A DNA stretch of 64,000 bases from Planctomycetaceae bacterium (GTDB lineage Bacteria; Planctomycetota; Planctomycetia; Pirellulales; Pirellulaceae), in the NCBI GenBank assembly GCA_002726515.1, contig PBTE01000109.1, positions 1 to 64,000 on the forward strand, read 5' to 3'. Below the pieces are notes generated by a model that worked only from the letters and a program-made list of their open reading frames with translations, searched no databases and was not told where the DNA came from. Positions 27,688 through 36,409 of the stretch are shown here, one piece after another. Position 1 is the stretch's first letter. Each line of letters begins with the position of its first letter. The position numbers were made by a program, and so were the translations under genes.

Positions 27688-29216
27688 TCAGGTCCGGGGT
27701 ATTGCATAACTTGTGGTTGTTGGCGTTCTTGTCGCTGGTGATTGTGGCAGGGTTAATTGCACTTTTGGTCTGGAATCCCCTGTCGCCACAGTCGGCAACT
27801 TCCAGTGGGTCCTTGTTGATGTACTGCGCGGCCGGTATCCGTGTTCCGGTGGACCTGATTGCCGAAGAGTATGCTCGCCAGTCCTACGGCCAGCCGATTC
27901 AGTTGCAATACAACGGGTCCAACACACTCTTGAGTCAGCTTGAAGTTTCGGGTGTTGGTGATCTGTATCTGACGGCGGATGACAGCTACATGAAGCTCGC
28001 AACTGAAAAAGGTTTGGTGCGGGAATCACTCCCTGTCGCCTGGATTCGCCCTGTGATTGTTGTTCCGCGCGGCAATCCGAAAAATATCCGTACCGCGGAT
28101 GATCTGTTGCGCCAGGACATGCGTGTCGCATTAGGTAATCCGGATGCGGCAGCCGTTGGCAAGAAGGCTCGCAAGCTGATGAAAGCTGCGGGACATTGGG
28201 AGTCGTTGTCGAAAAATGTAGTTGTGTTCACCCCTACCGTCAACGAGATCGCCACAGCGGTGAAAATTGGCAGTGCCGACGCGGGTATCGTCTGGGATGC
28301 GATCGTTTCCCAATATTCGGAATTGGAAGCGGTTCGGATACCGGAACTTGATGTGGGGACAGCACAGATTGTGCTGGGGGTCCTGACTTCATGCAAACAA
28401 CCCACGGTGGCGTTGCGGTTTGCCCGATATTTGGCGGCGCGTGACAAGGGGCTATTGATCTTTCAGGAGCAGGGATTCGACGCGGTAGACGGGGACAAGT
28501 GGGAGATAAATCCTTCTCTCACGGTTTACAGCGGGGGAGTGAATCGTCTTGCCATTCAGTCGACGCTCGAAAAGTTTCAACAACGTGAGGGGGTACAGGT
28601 CGACATGGTCTACAACGGCTGTGGAGTTCTCTGCACGCAGATGAAGGCGATGCGCGAGGGAGAGCGACATGGCGTGTTCCCGGACGCATATTTTTCCTGC
28701 GATGTTTCATTCATGGAGCAAGTGAGCGACTTGTTTCTGGAGCCTGTCAGTGTTTCTGAAACCGACATGGTGATTGTTGCGCGGCCCGGAAATCCTCTTG
28801 GAATTCGAGTGCTTCAGGACCTGACCCGACCTGGTATTCGATTAGGGGTAGCCAATCCGGATGAAAGTGCATTGGGCACCCTGACCCGGCAATTGTTACG
28901 TGAATTACAGATCGAACACGAGATTCAAGCCAATGTCAGTACGACAACACCGACTGCTGATCTGCTGATCAATGCACTGAAAGTCGGGGGCCTTGAGGCT
29001 GCTATTGTGTATCGCGCCAATACGTCGCAGGTGGCAGACGAACTGGAAGTGATCGACATTGACCACCCGCTTGCCCGAGCCGTGCAAACGTATGCCGAAG
29101 CCCAGGATACGGTTCATCGTCATACTTTTCAGCGGCTGATGGCTGCCATCGGGCAGTCACGATCCCAGTTCGAGGCGGCCGGATTTCGCTACCTGTTGGA
29201 CCTAGGGGCCCCATGA
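27684..29216 (+). CDS. Membrane-anchored protein with two tandem ModA-like substrate-binding domains
   Basis: A 510-residue protein starting with GTG in a 4-base overlap with the previous gene. An N-terminal helix (about 10-30) anchors or exports it. Two periplasmic binding protein units of the molybdate/tungstate ModA type follow. The first (about 43-265) opens S-L-L-M-Y-C-A-A-G-I-R-V-P and contains Y-N-G-S-N-T-L-L. The second (about 275-505) opens L-T-V-Y-S-G-G-V-N-R-L-A and contains Y-N-G-C-G-V-L-C. Both contain the later V-A-L/N-P-D motif (V-A-L-G-N-P-D-A and G-V-A-N-P-D-E-S). Normal ModA proteins carry one unit in about 230-260 residues. The next genes are ModB- and ModC-like, making it their binding protein. 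The ligand (molybdate, tungstate or another oxyanion) is inferred from family only. Confidence 0.85.
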   Translation: MIRSGVLHNLWLLAFLSLVIVAGLIALLVWNPLSPQSATSSGSLLMYCAAGIRVPVDLIAEEYARQSYGQPIQLQYNGSNTLLSQLEVSGVGDLYLTADDSYMKLATEKGLVRESLPVAWIRPVIVVPRGNPKNIRTADDLLRQDMRVALGNPDAAAVGKKARKLMKAAGHWESLSKNVVVFTPTVNEIATAVKIGSADAGIVWDAIVSQYSELEAVRIPELDVGTAQIVLGVLTSCKQPTVALRFARYLAARDKGLLIFQEQGFDAVDGDKWEINPSLTVYSGGVNRLAIQSTLEKFQQREGVQVDMVYNGCGVLCTQMKAMREGERHGVFPDAYFSCDVSFMEQVSDLFLEPVSVSETDMVIVARPGNPLGIRVLQDLTRPGIRLGVANPDESALGTLTRQLLRELQIEHEIQANVSTTTPTADLLINALKVGGLEAAIVYRANTSQVADELEVIDIDHPLARAVQTYAEAQDTVHRHTFQRLMAAIGQSRSQFEAAGFRYLLDLGAP

Positions 29217-30067
29217 TCCCGGCTACACCCATTGACGAGTCCAGTGCATCCCGGGTGCCGCAGTCACCGGGTCAGAAGGCACATCGTGTGGGGTCCGACT
29301 TGCCTTTCTATGCTGGGCTCATCGTGCTGGGGGGTGCGTACCTCTTTTTGCTGTTGGCCATGTTGATCGCGGATCTCTTCTACACGTCTCCCGGGCACCT
29401 GCTGGCCGCGCTGGGAAAACCGGCAATTCAGTACTCCATTGGGTTGAGTCTTATCTCGTGCAGCATCACGGCATTGCTTTCGCTTTGGGTAGCGGTTCCC
29501 ATCGGTTACCTGTTGGCGCGACATCGGTTTCGCGGTCACAGTCTGGTGGATGCGATTTTGGATATTCCAATCGTATTGCCTCCGCTGGTGGTGGGTTTAA
29601 GTCTTCTGATCTTGTTCCAATTCTGGCCGTTTCGCTTGGCAGCCGATTGGGTTGTCTATCAAATTCCGGCGGTAATCCTGGCCCAGTTCATGGTGGCTTG
29701 CGCCTTTGCGACACGCACGTTGCGAACCACTTTCGATCAGATCGACCCTCGTTGCGAGCAAGTCGCTTTAACGCTTGGCTGTAGCCGGGCGCAGGCATTT
29801 GCCAGCGTCGTATTACCTGAAGCACGACGGGGTATCATCACCGCGGCCACATTAGCCTGGGCGCGATCGTTGGGTGAATTCGGGCCCCTATTGATCTTTG
29901 CCGGCGCCACCCGAATGAAGACCGAGGTGCTCTCTACGACGGTGTTTTTGGAATTGAGCGTGGGAGATCTGGAAGCGGCTGTGGCGGTGTCGATGATCAT
30001 GATTGTGGCTGCCGTTGTTGTTCTGATGATTGCTCGCATTTGGGGTTCACGTGATTTAACGTTATGA
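29213..30067 (+). CDS. ModB-like molybdate/tungstate ABC transporter permease
   Basis: A 284-residue permease with about six membrane helices, starting in an ATGA overlap with the tandem binding protein. The cytoplasmic coupling (EAA) loop is visible as A-L-T-L-G-C-S-R-A-Q-A-F-A-S-V-V-L-P-E-A-R-R-G-I, followed by A-W-A-R-S-L-G-E-F-G-P, the classic ModB/CysT-type ending. P-I-V-L-P-P-L-V-V-G-L is also family-typical. It is slightly longer than E. coli ModB because of an N-terminal cytoplasmic extension of about 35 residues. It should form the channel used with the ModC-like ATPase encoded 66 bases downstream. Confidence 0.9.
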   Translation: MIPATPIDESSASRVPQSPGQKAHRVGSDLPFYAGLIVLGGAYLFLLLAMLIADLFYTSPGHLLAALGKPAIQYSIGLSLISCSITALLSLWVAVPIGYLLARHRFRGHSLVDAILDIPIVLPPLVVGLSLLILFQFWPFRLAADWVVYQIPAVILAQFMVACAFATRTLRTTFDQIDPRCEQVALTLGCSRAQAFASVVLPEARRGIITAATLAWARSLGEFGPLLIFAGATRMKTEVLSTTVFLELSVGDLEAAVAVSMIMIVAAVVVLMIARIWGSRDLTL

Positions 30068-30133
30068 TCATGTGCCCTGGAACGTTTGGTAGAAAATGCG
30101 GACCGCTGTCTTGGAATCAGAGAGAATTTGCAG

Positions 30134-30820
30134 ATGATTTGTGTTAAGGATCTTTCCGTTTGCATAGGCGACTTTGCTTTTAAAGGGGTGCAACTGCAAG
30201 TACCCGAAGGTGGATACGGTGTCCTGATGGGTAAGACGGGCAGTGGCAAGACGACATTGCTTGAATCGATTGCCGGGTTGAAGCCGATTCGACAGGGCCG
30301 CATTGAACTCGGTGGCAGAACCGTGACCCACATGCGCCCCGCGGAACGTGGTATTGGATATGTGCCCCAGGATGGTGCGCTGTTTGCGACCATGACGGTT
30401 TATCAGAATCTAGCCTTCGCGCTGGTTGTGCGCAGAACGCGCCGACAGAACGTGGAGCGCAGAATTGATGAAATTGCGGGGCTCTTAAGAATCAGCGACC
30501 TGCTTCAGCGCAAGCCGGCAGGTTTAAGCGGTGGGGAACGGCAACGGGTTGCGCTGGGGCGAGCCTTGTCGTTCGAACCGGCCGTGTTGCTTCTGGATGA
30601 ACCACTCAGCGCGCTGGACGATGACACGCGTTACCAGATGTACGATGTGATTCGTCGCGTGCGTGAGCATACCCGGGTGACTACGTTACACGTCACACAC
30701 AACCGACACGAGGCCTCAGAAATGGCAGATGTACTTTTCCAGATGACAGATGGAGGGGTATCTGAAGTGAGGGGTGGCCCGGAGGCAATTAGTAATCGCA
30801 TTGAAAATCTGGGTGGATGA
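30134..30820 (+). CDS. ModC-like ABC transporter ATP-binding protein
   Basis: A 228-residue ATPase beginning at the ATG at 30134; the frame is open to a TTG at 30086, but the domain starts at the later Met. Walker A is G-K-T-G-S-G-K-T-T, the signature L-S-G-G-E-R-Q-R-V-A-L-G-R-A-L-S, and Walker B V-L-L-L-D-E-P-L-S-A-L-D, followed by V-T-H-N. It has only the nucleotide-binding domain; the C-terminal molybdate-binding (TOBE) domain found in E. coli ModC is absent. It should energise the ModB-like permease. The gene ends 154 bases before the HesA-like gene, which may have its own promoter. Confidence 0.88.
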   Translation: MICVKDLSVCIGDFAFKGVQLQVPEGGYGVLMGKTGSGKTTLLESIAGLKPIRQGRIELGGRTVTHMRPAERGIGYVPQDGALFATMTVYQNLAFALVVRRTRRQNVERRIDEIAGLLRISDLLQRKPAGLSGGERQRVALGRALSFEPAVLLLDEPLSALDDDTRYQMYDVIRRVREHTRVTTLHVTHNRHEASEMADVLFQMTDGGVSEVRGGPEAISNRIENLGG

Positions 30821-30834
30821 AGAAATAAGGAAAG

Positions 30835-30862
30835 TTGACAAAGTCCACCGCGTCGTTTTAAC
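30835..30862 (+). promoter_or_regulatory. Candidate sigma-70-type promoter upstream of the HesA-like gene
   Basis: TTGACA at 30835-30840 is a perfect -35 hexamer; TTTAAC at 30857-30862 is a 4/6 match to TATAAT at 16-base spacing. It lies in the 154-base gap after the ModC-like gene, about 110 bases before the next start. Planctomycete promoters are poorly characterised, so this is tentative. Confidence 0.3.
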
Positions 30863-30974
30863 GGGAAAAGCAGTTTGTATTGAGGACCATTTTGAAAGTT
30901 GAGAATGGCAAACGATCCGCCGCCAGGCGAGGCTTCGTGATCATCGCAGGCCACAATCAACATCTGAACATTCC

Positions 30975-31751
30975 ATGACCAATCAGCGAAGACTAACTGA
31001 CGAAGAACGCGCGATTTGGGAATGGCAGATGTGGGTGCCAGATTTCGGGGAGGCCGGACAGGAGAAATTGAAGAATGCCACAGTTTTAATTTCACGTTGC
31101 GGTGGAGTGGGAAGTGCAGTGGCGTACCAACTGGCGGCGGCAGGCATTGGTCGACTGGTGATTGCGCACCGCGGAAATATAAAGCCCAGTGATCTGAACC
31201 GTCAATTGCTCATGACCCATGACGCGATTGGTACACCACGAATAGATTCGATCGAACGTCGTCTGCAGCAACTAAATCCGAGAATGGATGTCGTTGTTGT
31301 GAATCAAAACGTGGAGGAAACCAACGCGGCGGACTTGGTGGAACAGGCCGATGTCGTGGTGGACTGTGCTCCACTGTTCCAGGAACGTTTTTTGTTGAAT
31401 GACCAGGCTGTTCGCCTTGGCCGGCCCATGGTCGAATGTGCGATGTACGATCTGGAGGCGCGCATCATGACGATCTTGCCTGGTAGGACGGCTTGCCTGC
31501 GATGTCTTTATCCACGTTTTCCCAGTGAATGGAAACGCGAATTTCCGGTGTTTGGAGCTGTGGCGGGTACGGTTGGAAGCATGGGTGCCATGGAAGCCAT
31601 CAAGCTGGTTGCTGGGTTCGGTCAGCCTCTGGCGAACCGGTTGCTGGTCTATGACCTCCGCGATTTTTTCTTCCAAACGGTCCATATTCATCGCGACCCC
31701 AACTGTTGCTGTTGCGGTACGGAAAATTCGGGTATGGAAGAAAAGTGTTGA
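30975..31751 (+). CDS. HesA/MoeB/ThiF-family protein
   Basis: A 258-residue E1-like fold protein. The Rossmann segment reads S-R-C-G-G-V-G-S-A-V-A-Y-Q-L-A-A-A-G, followed by D-L-N-R-Q-L-L-M. A zinc site is intact as C-L-R-C and the C-terminal C-C-C-C-G. Compared with E. coli MoeB, the first Gly of G-x-G-G-x-G is Arg, the D-F-D segment is replaced by H-R-G, the metal-binding Asp of D-C-T-D-N is lost (D-C-A-P-L), and the active-site Cys position is not Cys. These traits recall the HesA subgroup (nitrogenase-linked in cyanobacteria) more than true MoeB. Its place after molybdate-type transporter genes supports a role in molybdenum handling or cofactor maturation, but adenylation activity is doubtful. 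Confidence 0.82.
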   Translation: MTNQRRLTDEERAIWEWQMWVPDFGEAGQEKLKNATVLISRCGGVGSAVAYQLAAAGIGRLVIAHRGNIKPSDLNRQLLMTHDAIGTPRIDSIERRLQQLNPRMDVVVVNQNVEETNAADLVEQADVVVDCAPLFQERFLLNDQAVRLGRPMVECAMYDLEARIMTILPGRTACLRCLYPRFPSEWKREFPVFGAVAGTVGSMGAMEAIKLVAGFGQPLANRLLVYDLRDFFFQTVHIHRDPNCCCCGTENSGMEEKC

Positions 31752-31902
31752 TCAATGCAAGGAGCAGTAGAATTCACGCCCGCTACCCCCGGGCGTCCTG
31801 CGACTGGCGAGATGATCTCGGGCATGCTAGTCTGGTTGGCAGGCCGCACCTCGAGATTGTAATTCCATAAACACACAAAAATCTTCTATCCGTGTAAAGT
31901 CG

Positions 31903-34900
31903 ATGCCACCGCTAAACTGCTTTGCCATACGAACGACGATTTGCCTGGTCGCAATCTTCTGCGGGGATCCGTGGTTACTCGCCGGCGACTGGCCCATGTG
32001 GCGCTACGATGCTAACCGCAGTGGCGCCTCACCCCATGAATTACCCGCTGAACTCCGCTTGTCCTGGGTCCATCAGTACACGCAGCGCGAGCAGGTCTGG
32101 GATGATCCACTCAACCAGGATTTGATGCCCTATGACCGGGTCTTCGAGCCGATCATTTTCAATGATCGGATGTTCTTTGGTTTCAATGACCGTGACAAGG
32201 TGGTGGCTGTCGACCTTCAGTCAGGCCGTCAGTTGTGGCAGTTTTTCACAGATGGACCTGTGCGATTTCCCCCGGTGGCTGCCGACGGCAAGGTGCTTTT
32301 CACCAGTGACGACGGGTACCTTTACTGTGTTAATGCCGCAGACGGGCGGCTATTGTGGCGTTTCCGCGGTGGCCCATCGAATCAGAAAGTTATTGGTAAT
32401 CATCGTGTTATTTCTGCCTGGCCTGCCCGGGGCGGTCCGGTGATCCGTGACGGTCATGTCTACTTTGCTGCCAGCATCTGGCCGTTCATGGGAACGTTCC
32501 TCTATGCCTTGGATGTGGAAACTGGAAATCTCATTTGGGTGAATGACTCCACCAGCGCACAATACATCAAGCAGCCGCACGGGTCACCATCATTTGCAGG
32601 TGTGGCCCCGCAAGGTGCACTGGTCGCCACGCAAAATGTGTTGCTTGTACCCGGTGGACGAAGTGTACCGGCTGCCTTCGAGCGGACAACGGGAAAGTTC
32701 ATGCACTTTACAATCGGAGGGAAAGGGACAGGAGGTTCCTTCGTTTGTGCTGACGAAAAAGATTTCTATGTACATACGCGTATTCGCGGTGTTCGCGCGT
32801 GCGACTTGCAAAGTGGTAAAAAATCGGAGCAGGTCGTCAACGAGCCGGTGCTTGTTGATAATGGAATGGTCAGCTTTGATGGCAGCCTGTTGCAGGCAAA
32901 AACGAAAACCAGCACGTTTTCAACCGCTGTCGATGCTGTGGGGGATGTCATTCAGGCGGGAAGCCGTATCTATGCGGCCGGCAAGGACAGGATCACCGCC
33001 TTGGACCAGGAGGGTCATGTGATGTGGTCGCAACCGGTCCGGGGTCAGGTTTTGCGGCTTCTTGCCGGTGGTGGCAAGTTGGTCGCAGTCACGAAGGATG
33101 GCCGCATACTTGTTTACGGTGAGAAATCAGTTCTGGATCAGCCGCTACGGGAGTCCTTTGAACTTGAACCCCCGGAAGCCGATTCAGAAGCGAGTGCAGC
33201 CCAGTTGATTGACCGTACCGCTGCCACGGAAGGGTATGCCATTTGGTACGGTGCGGATGACGCTCGACTTCTTTCGTCGGTTCTACGGCAGTCCAAGCTG
33301 CGCATGCTTGTGGTAGAACCTCGAGACCAGCGAGTCAAAGAGCTTCGCCAGGCGTTTGATGCTGCGGGCCAATATGGCGGGCGGATCACCGTGCACAAGG
33401 GTCATCCACGATCATTCATGGCACCCCCCTATATTGCGAATCTGGTGGTTGTTGGACCGTCTATGGCCGAGCAGGATCAGTTGTCCCAGGATCTCAAATC
33501 GATCTACCAATCAGTTCGCCCATATGGGGGTGCCCTCTGGTTGTCAGCTTCGCGGGAAAAGTCGCAACACCTTGTGAAAATGGTAGAACGGTTAGAGCTG
33601 GAAAATGCTCAAACGATTGTCTACGACGAAGGTCTGCTGGTTGTCCGGGTGGGCCCATTGGCAGGCGCCGCTGATTGGACCCATCAGTATGGGAATATCG
33701 CGAATACGGTCAAATCGAATGACCGGCGCGTCAAATTACCTTTGGGTGTGCTGTGGTTTGGAGGTAGTTCCAATCTGGACGTGTTACCCAGGCACGGACA
33801 TGGACCACCGGAACAAGTCGTAGGTGGCCGCACGATTATTGAAGGCATGGATTCGCTCAGCGCTCGAGACACGTACACCGGGCGCGTCCTCTGGAAGCGG
33901 ACTTTTGACAGCCTCGACAATTTCGGCGTTTATTTCGACAAGACCTACAACGACACTCCCCTCAGTACGGGTTACAACCAGGTACACATTCCGGGAGCCA
34001 ATGGGCGCGGCACGAACTACATTGCGACCGAGAAGGAGATTTTTGTCATTCTCGGAAGCCATTGTGAGGTGTTGGATGCCCGAACGGGCGCCACGAAGCG
34101 CCAAATCAGCATGCCATCCAGGGAGCCAGACAGGATGCCGCCCTTGTGGGGTTTTATCGGTATTTACGAAGAGATTCTGCTGGGTGGCCTTGGCTTCGCC
34201 AACTACAGCGGTGAAAAAGGAAACCAGGCTTCACGACGGGAACTGGCGATTCTTGACATGTCGGCCAGTGATGGTTTGGTTGGCTTTGATCGGGAAACTG
34301 GCCGCGTCCGGTGGCAGGCAGATTCCCGATTCAGCTTTCTTCATAACGGGATTGTTGCTGGTGGTGGCCGTGTCTATTGCCTGGATAAACTACCGGGAAG
34401 CGTTGAAGCCGGACTTCGCCGTCGCGGTTTGTCCCGCGATCAAAAGTATCGTCTGGCTGCGTTGGATGTGCGTACAGGCGAGTTGCTGTGGGAGCGAGAA
34501 ACCGATATTTTTGGAACCTGGTTGGGCTATTCCGAGGAGTACGACGTTCTGCTGCAGGCTGGTGCTCTAGCCGGTGACCGGTTGCGCGATGAGGTGGGTC
34601 AGGGGATGATCGCCTATCAGGGTGTGGATGGAACCGTGATCTGGAAGGATTTGCAGCTTGCATATAGTGGACCTTGTATGCTGCACCATGACACGATCAT
34701 CACGAACGCGAATTCTTACCAGCGTTCCAGCGGCGCGTACAACTTGCTGGATGGTTCTCCCAAACTGGTGGCCAATCCACTCACCGGACAGCAGGTCCCT
34801 TGGCAGTTTACTAGGAACTATGGTTGCAATACGGCGATCGCCAGTGAGCACTTGTTAACGTTTCGTTCAGGTGCGGCTGGATTTTACGACCTGACAGGTT

Positions 34901-36174
34901 TAAGTGGCACTGGAAATTTTGGTGGCTTCCGTTCCAGTTGTACGTCAAATCTGGTCGCGGCGGACGGCCTGTTGAACGCACCGGACTACACGCGCACCTG
35001 CTCTTGTAGTTATCAGAACCAAACCTCGTTGGCGCTGGTCCACATGCCGGGACTGGAGACTTGGACCAATAGTGTTTATGGAATTGAGGATCGAGTTCGA
35101 CGAATTGGCATCAACTTCGGGGCGCCCGGTGATCGCCTGAGCGATGCAGGTACACTGTGGCTGGACTATCCGAGCGTCGGTGGCGAATCGCCCCAGGTCA
35201 TGGTGAAACTAAGTGGAGATGGGCTGTCTTATTTTCGCCGCCATGCGTCGGCCATTCACACGGGCGATCACCCCTGGGTGGCCTCGTCGGGAGTGGAAAA
35301 CGTCAGAACAGTGTCGCTCCGTGTAGCGAAACGCGTACCGACGGAAAGCGAACTGGTGATTCCCATCGTGGCAGGTCGTGACGATGCGGAAGAGCGTTCC
35401 GACGGGTCGATGTATCTAAACAGCAGTGATTTAGAACTGAGCGAGGATGGTTCACCGCAGTTGGTCGGGATGCGTTTTACGAAGATTCAACTCGGACCAG
35501 ATGACGAGATTCAAGATGCCAGGATTCAGTTCACTACAAAGGAAGTAGGCGAGGATCCGGTGCGGCTGTTGATTCACGCTGTGGCGGCGGATGATGCCGG
35601 CAGTTTTAACGCCACGACCTATGACATTTCGTCACGCTCCAAAACGACCGCCACCGTGGCATGGTCTCCTGGTCGCTGGGGAAAGATTGACAGCATGGGT
35701 GCCGATCAGCGGACACCCAATCTGAAAGCACTTGTTAATGAGGTCATTCGTCGTCCAGGTTGGAAGCCCGGAAACGCCATTGCTTTTGTTATTTCCGGAA
35801 GAGGGAAACGTACGGCAGTGTCCTACGAGGGCAATGCCGAACAAGTCTGCCAATTGAAGATCAAACTGGCTGATCAGTCCTCTCAAAAAAACTCCGTCGT
35901 TTCCAAGCCTGCCGGCGCCCACTACACCGTCCGCCTTTACTTTGCCGAACCAACCGATGTTTTCCAGGGCGAACGAGTGTTTGATGTGGCCCTGCAGGGT
36001 CAAACCGTGTTGCGCAACTTTGATGTGGTCAGGCAGGCGGGGAACCCGTTGCGAAGCGTTGTTCAACAATTTCCTCACATTGATGTGAAAGACGTTCTGG
36101 AAATTTCTCTGACACCGAAATCTGACGGATCGGTTGGTCCCATCTTGAATGGTGTCGAACTGGTGTCTGAGTAA
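31903..36174 (+). CDS. Giant exported PQQ-like propeller protein with methyltransferase-like and malectin-like domains
   Basis: A 1423-residue protein with a signal peptide (hydrophobic residues 11-24, then L-A-G-D-W-P-M-W-R-Y-D). A first PQQ-like propeller covers about 30-410 (blades such as V-D-L-Q-S-G-R-Q-L-W). Residues about 430-585 resemble a class I methyltransferase fold: G-Y-A-I-W-Y-G-A-D-D at 444, an acidic V-V-E-P end of strand 2, and I-T-V-H-K-G-H-P. The glycine-rich S-adenosylmethionine loop is degenerate. A second propeller follows (about 590-1130). Residues about 1145-1320 match a beta-sandwich module common in secreted proteins (R-D-D-A-E-E, then G-M-R-F and A-R-I-Q-F-T, with R-P-G-W-K-P-G-N-A). 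The last 90 residues are malectin-like (Y-T-V-R-L-Y-F-A-E-P). It is a secreted or surface protein of unknown ligand. Confidence 0.85.
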   Translation: MPPLNCFAIRTTICLVAIFCGDPWLLAGDWPMWRYDANRSGASPHELPAELRLSWVHQYTQREQVWDDPLNQDLMPYDRVFEPIIFNDRMFFGFNDRDKVVAVDLQSGRQLWQFFTDGPVRFPPVAADGKVLFTSDDGYLYCVNAADGRLLWRFRGGPSNQKVIGNHRVISAWPARGGPVIRDGHVYFAASIWPFMGTFLYALDVETGNLIWVNDSTSAQYIKQPHGSPSFAGVAPQGALVATQNVLLVPGGRSVPAAFERTTGKFMHFTIGGKGTGGSFVCADEKDFYVHTRIRGVRACDLQSGKKSEQVVNEPVLVDNGMVSFDGSLLQAKTKTSTFSTAVDAVGDVIQAGSRIYAAGKDRITALDQEGHVMWSQPVRGQVLRLLAGGGKLVAVTKDGRILVYGEKSVLDQPLRESFELEPPEADSEASAAQLIDRTAATEGYAIWYGADDARLLSSVLRQSKLRMLVVEPRDQRVKELRQAFDAAGQYGGRITVHKGHPRSFMAPPYIANLVVVGPSMAEQDQLSQDLKSIYQSVRPYGGALWLSASREKSQHLVKMVERLELENAQTIVYDEGLLVVRVGPLAGAADWTHQYGNIANTVKSNDRRVKLPLGVLWFGGSSNLDVLPRHGHGPPEQVVGGRTIIEGMDSLSARDTYTGRVLWKRTFDSLDNFGVYFDKTYNDTPLSTGYNQVHIPGANGRGTNYIATEKEIFVILGSHCEVLDARTGATKRQISMPSREPDRMPPLWGFIGIYEEILLGGLGFANYSGEKGNQASRRELAILDMSASDGLVGFDRETGRVRWQADSRFSFLHNGIVAGGGRVYCLDKLPGSVEAGLRRRGLSRDQKYRLAALDVRTGELLWERETDIFGTWLGYSEEYDVLLQAGALAGDRLRDEVGQGMIAYQGVDGTVIWKDLQLAYSGPCMLHHDTIITNANSYQRSSGAYNLLDGSPKLVANPLTGQQVPWQFTRNYGCNTAIASEHLLTFRSGAAGFYDLTGLSGTGNFGGFRSSCTSNLVAADGLLNAPDYTRTCSCSYQNQTSLALVHMPGLETWTNSVYGIEDRVRRIGINFGAPGDRLSDAGTLWLDYPSVGGESPQVMVKLSGDGLSYFRRHASAIHTGDHPWVASSGVENVRTVSLRVAKRVPTESELVIPIVAGRDDAEERSDGSMYLNSSDLELSEDGSPQLVGMRFTKIQLGPDDEIQDARIQFTTKEVGEDPVRLLIHAVAADDAGSFNATTYDISSRSKTTATVAWSPGRWGKIDSMGADQRTPNLKALVNEVIRRPGWKPGNAIAFVISGRGKRTAVSYEGNAEQVCQLKIKLADQSSQKNSVVSKPAGAHYTVRLYFAEPTDVFQGERVFDVALQGQTVLRNFDVVRQAGNPLRSVVQQFPHIDVKDVLEISLTPKSDGSVGPILNGVELVSE

Positions 36175-36409
36175 TGTGCCTCCATCATCCGGTGACCCCG
36201 TACGGTGTCGCTGATTGGTTGGACCCCTGCTTGATCCGCAACCGGGTGAAATCAGCCGGCGATGTCAGCGCTGATCAGGGAGTGGCGTGAAGAAGTCCTG
36301 GTCGGACGTAAAACAAGCGTGTTGCCCTTTTGCCTTCGATCCGTCGATTACGTATACTCGGAACTGTTATCCAGTATTTTGGACCTTGCCGATCAGGGAG
36401 TGAACAGGA

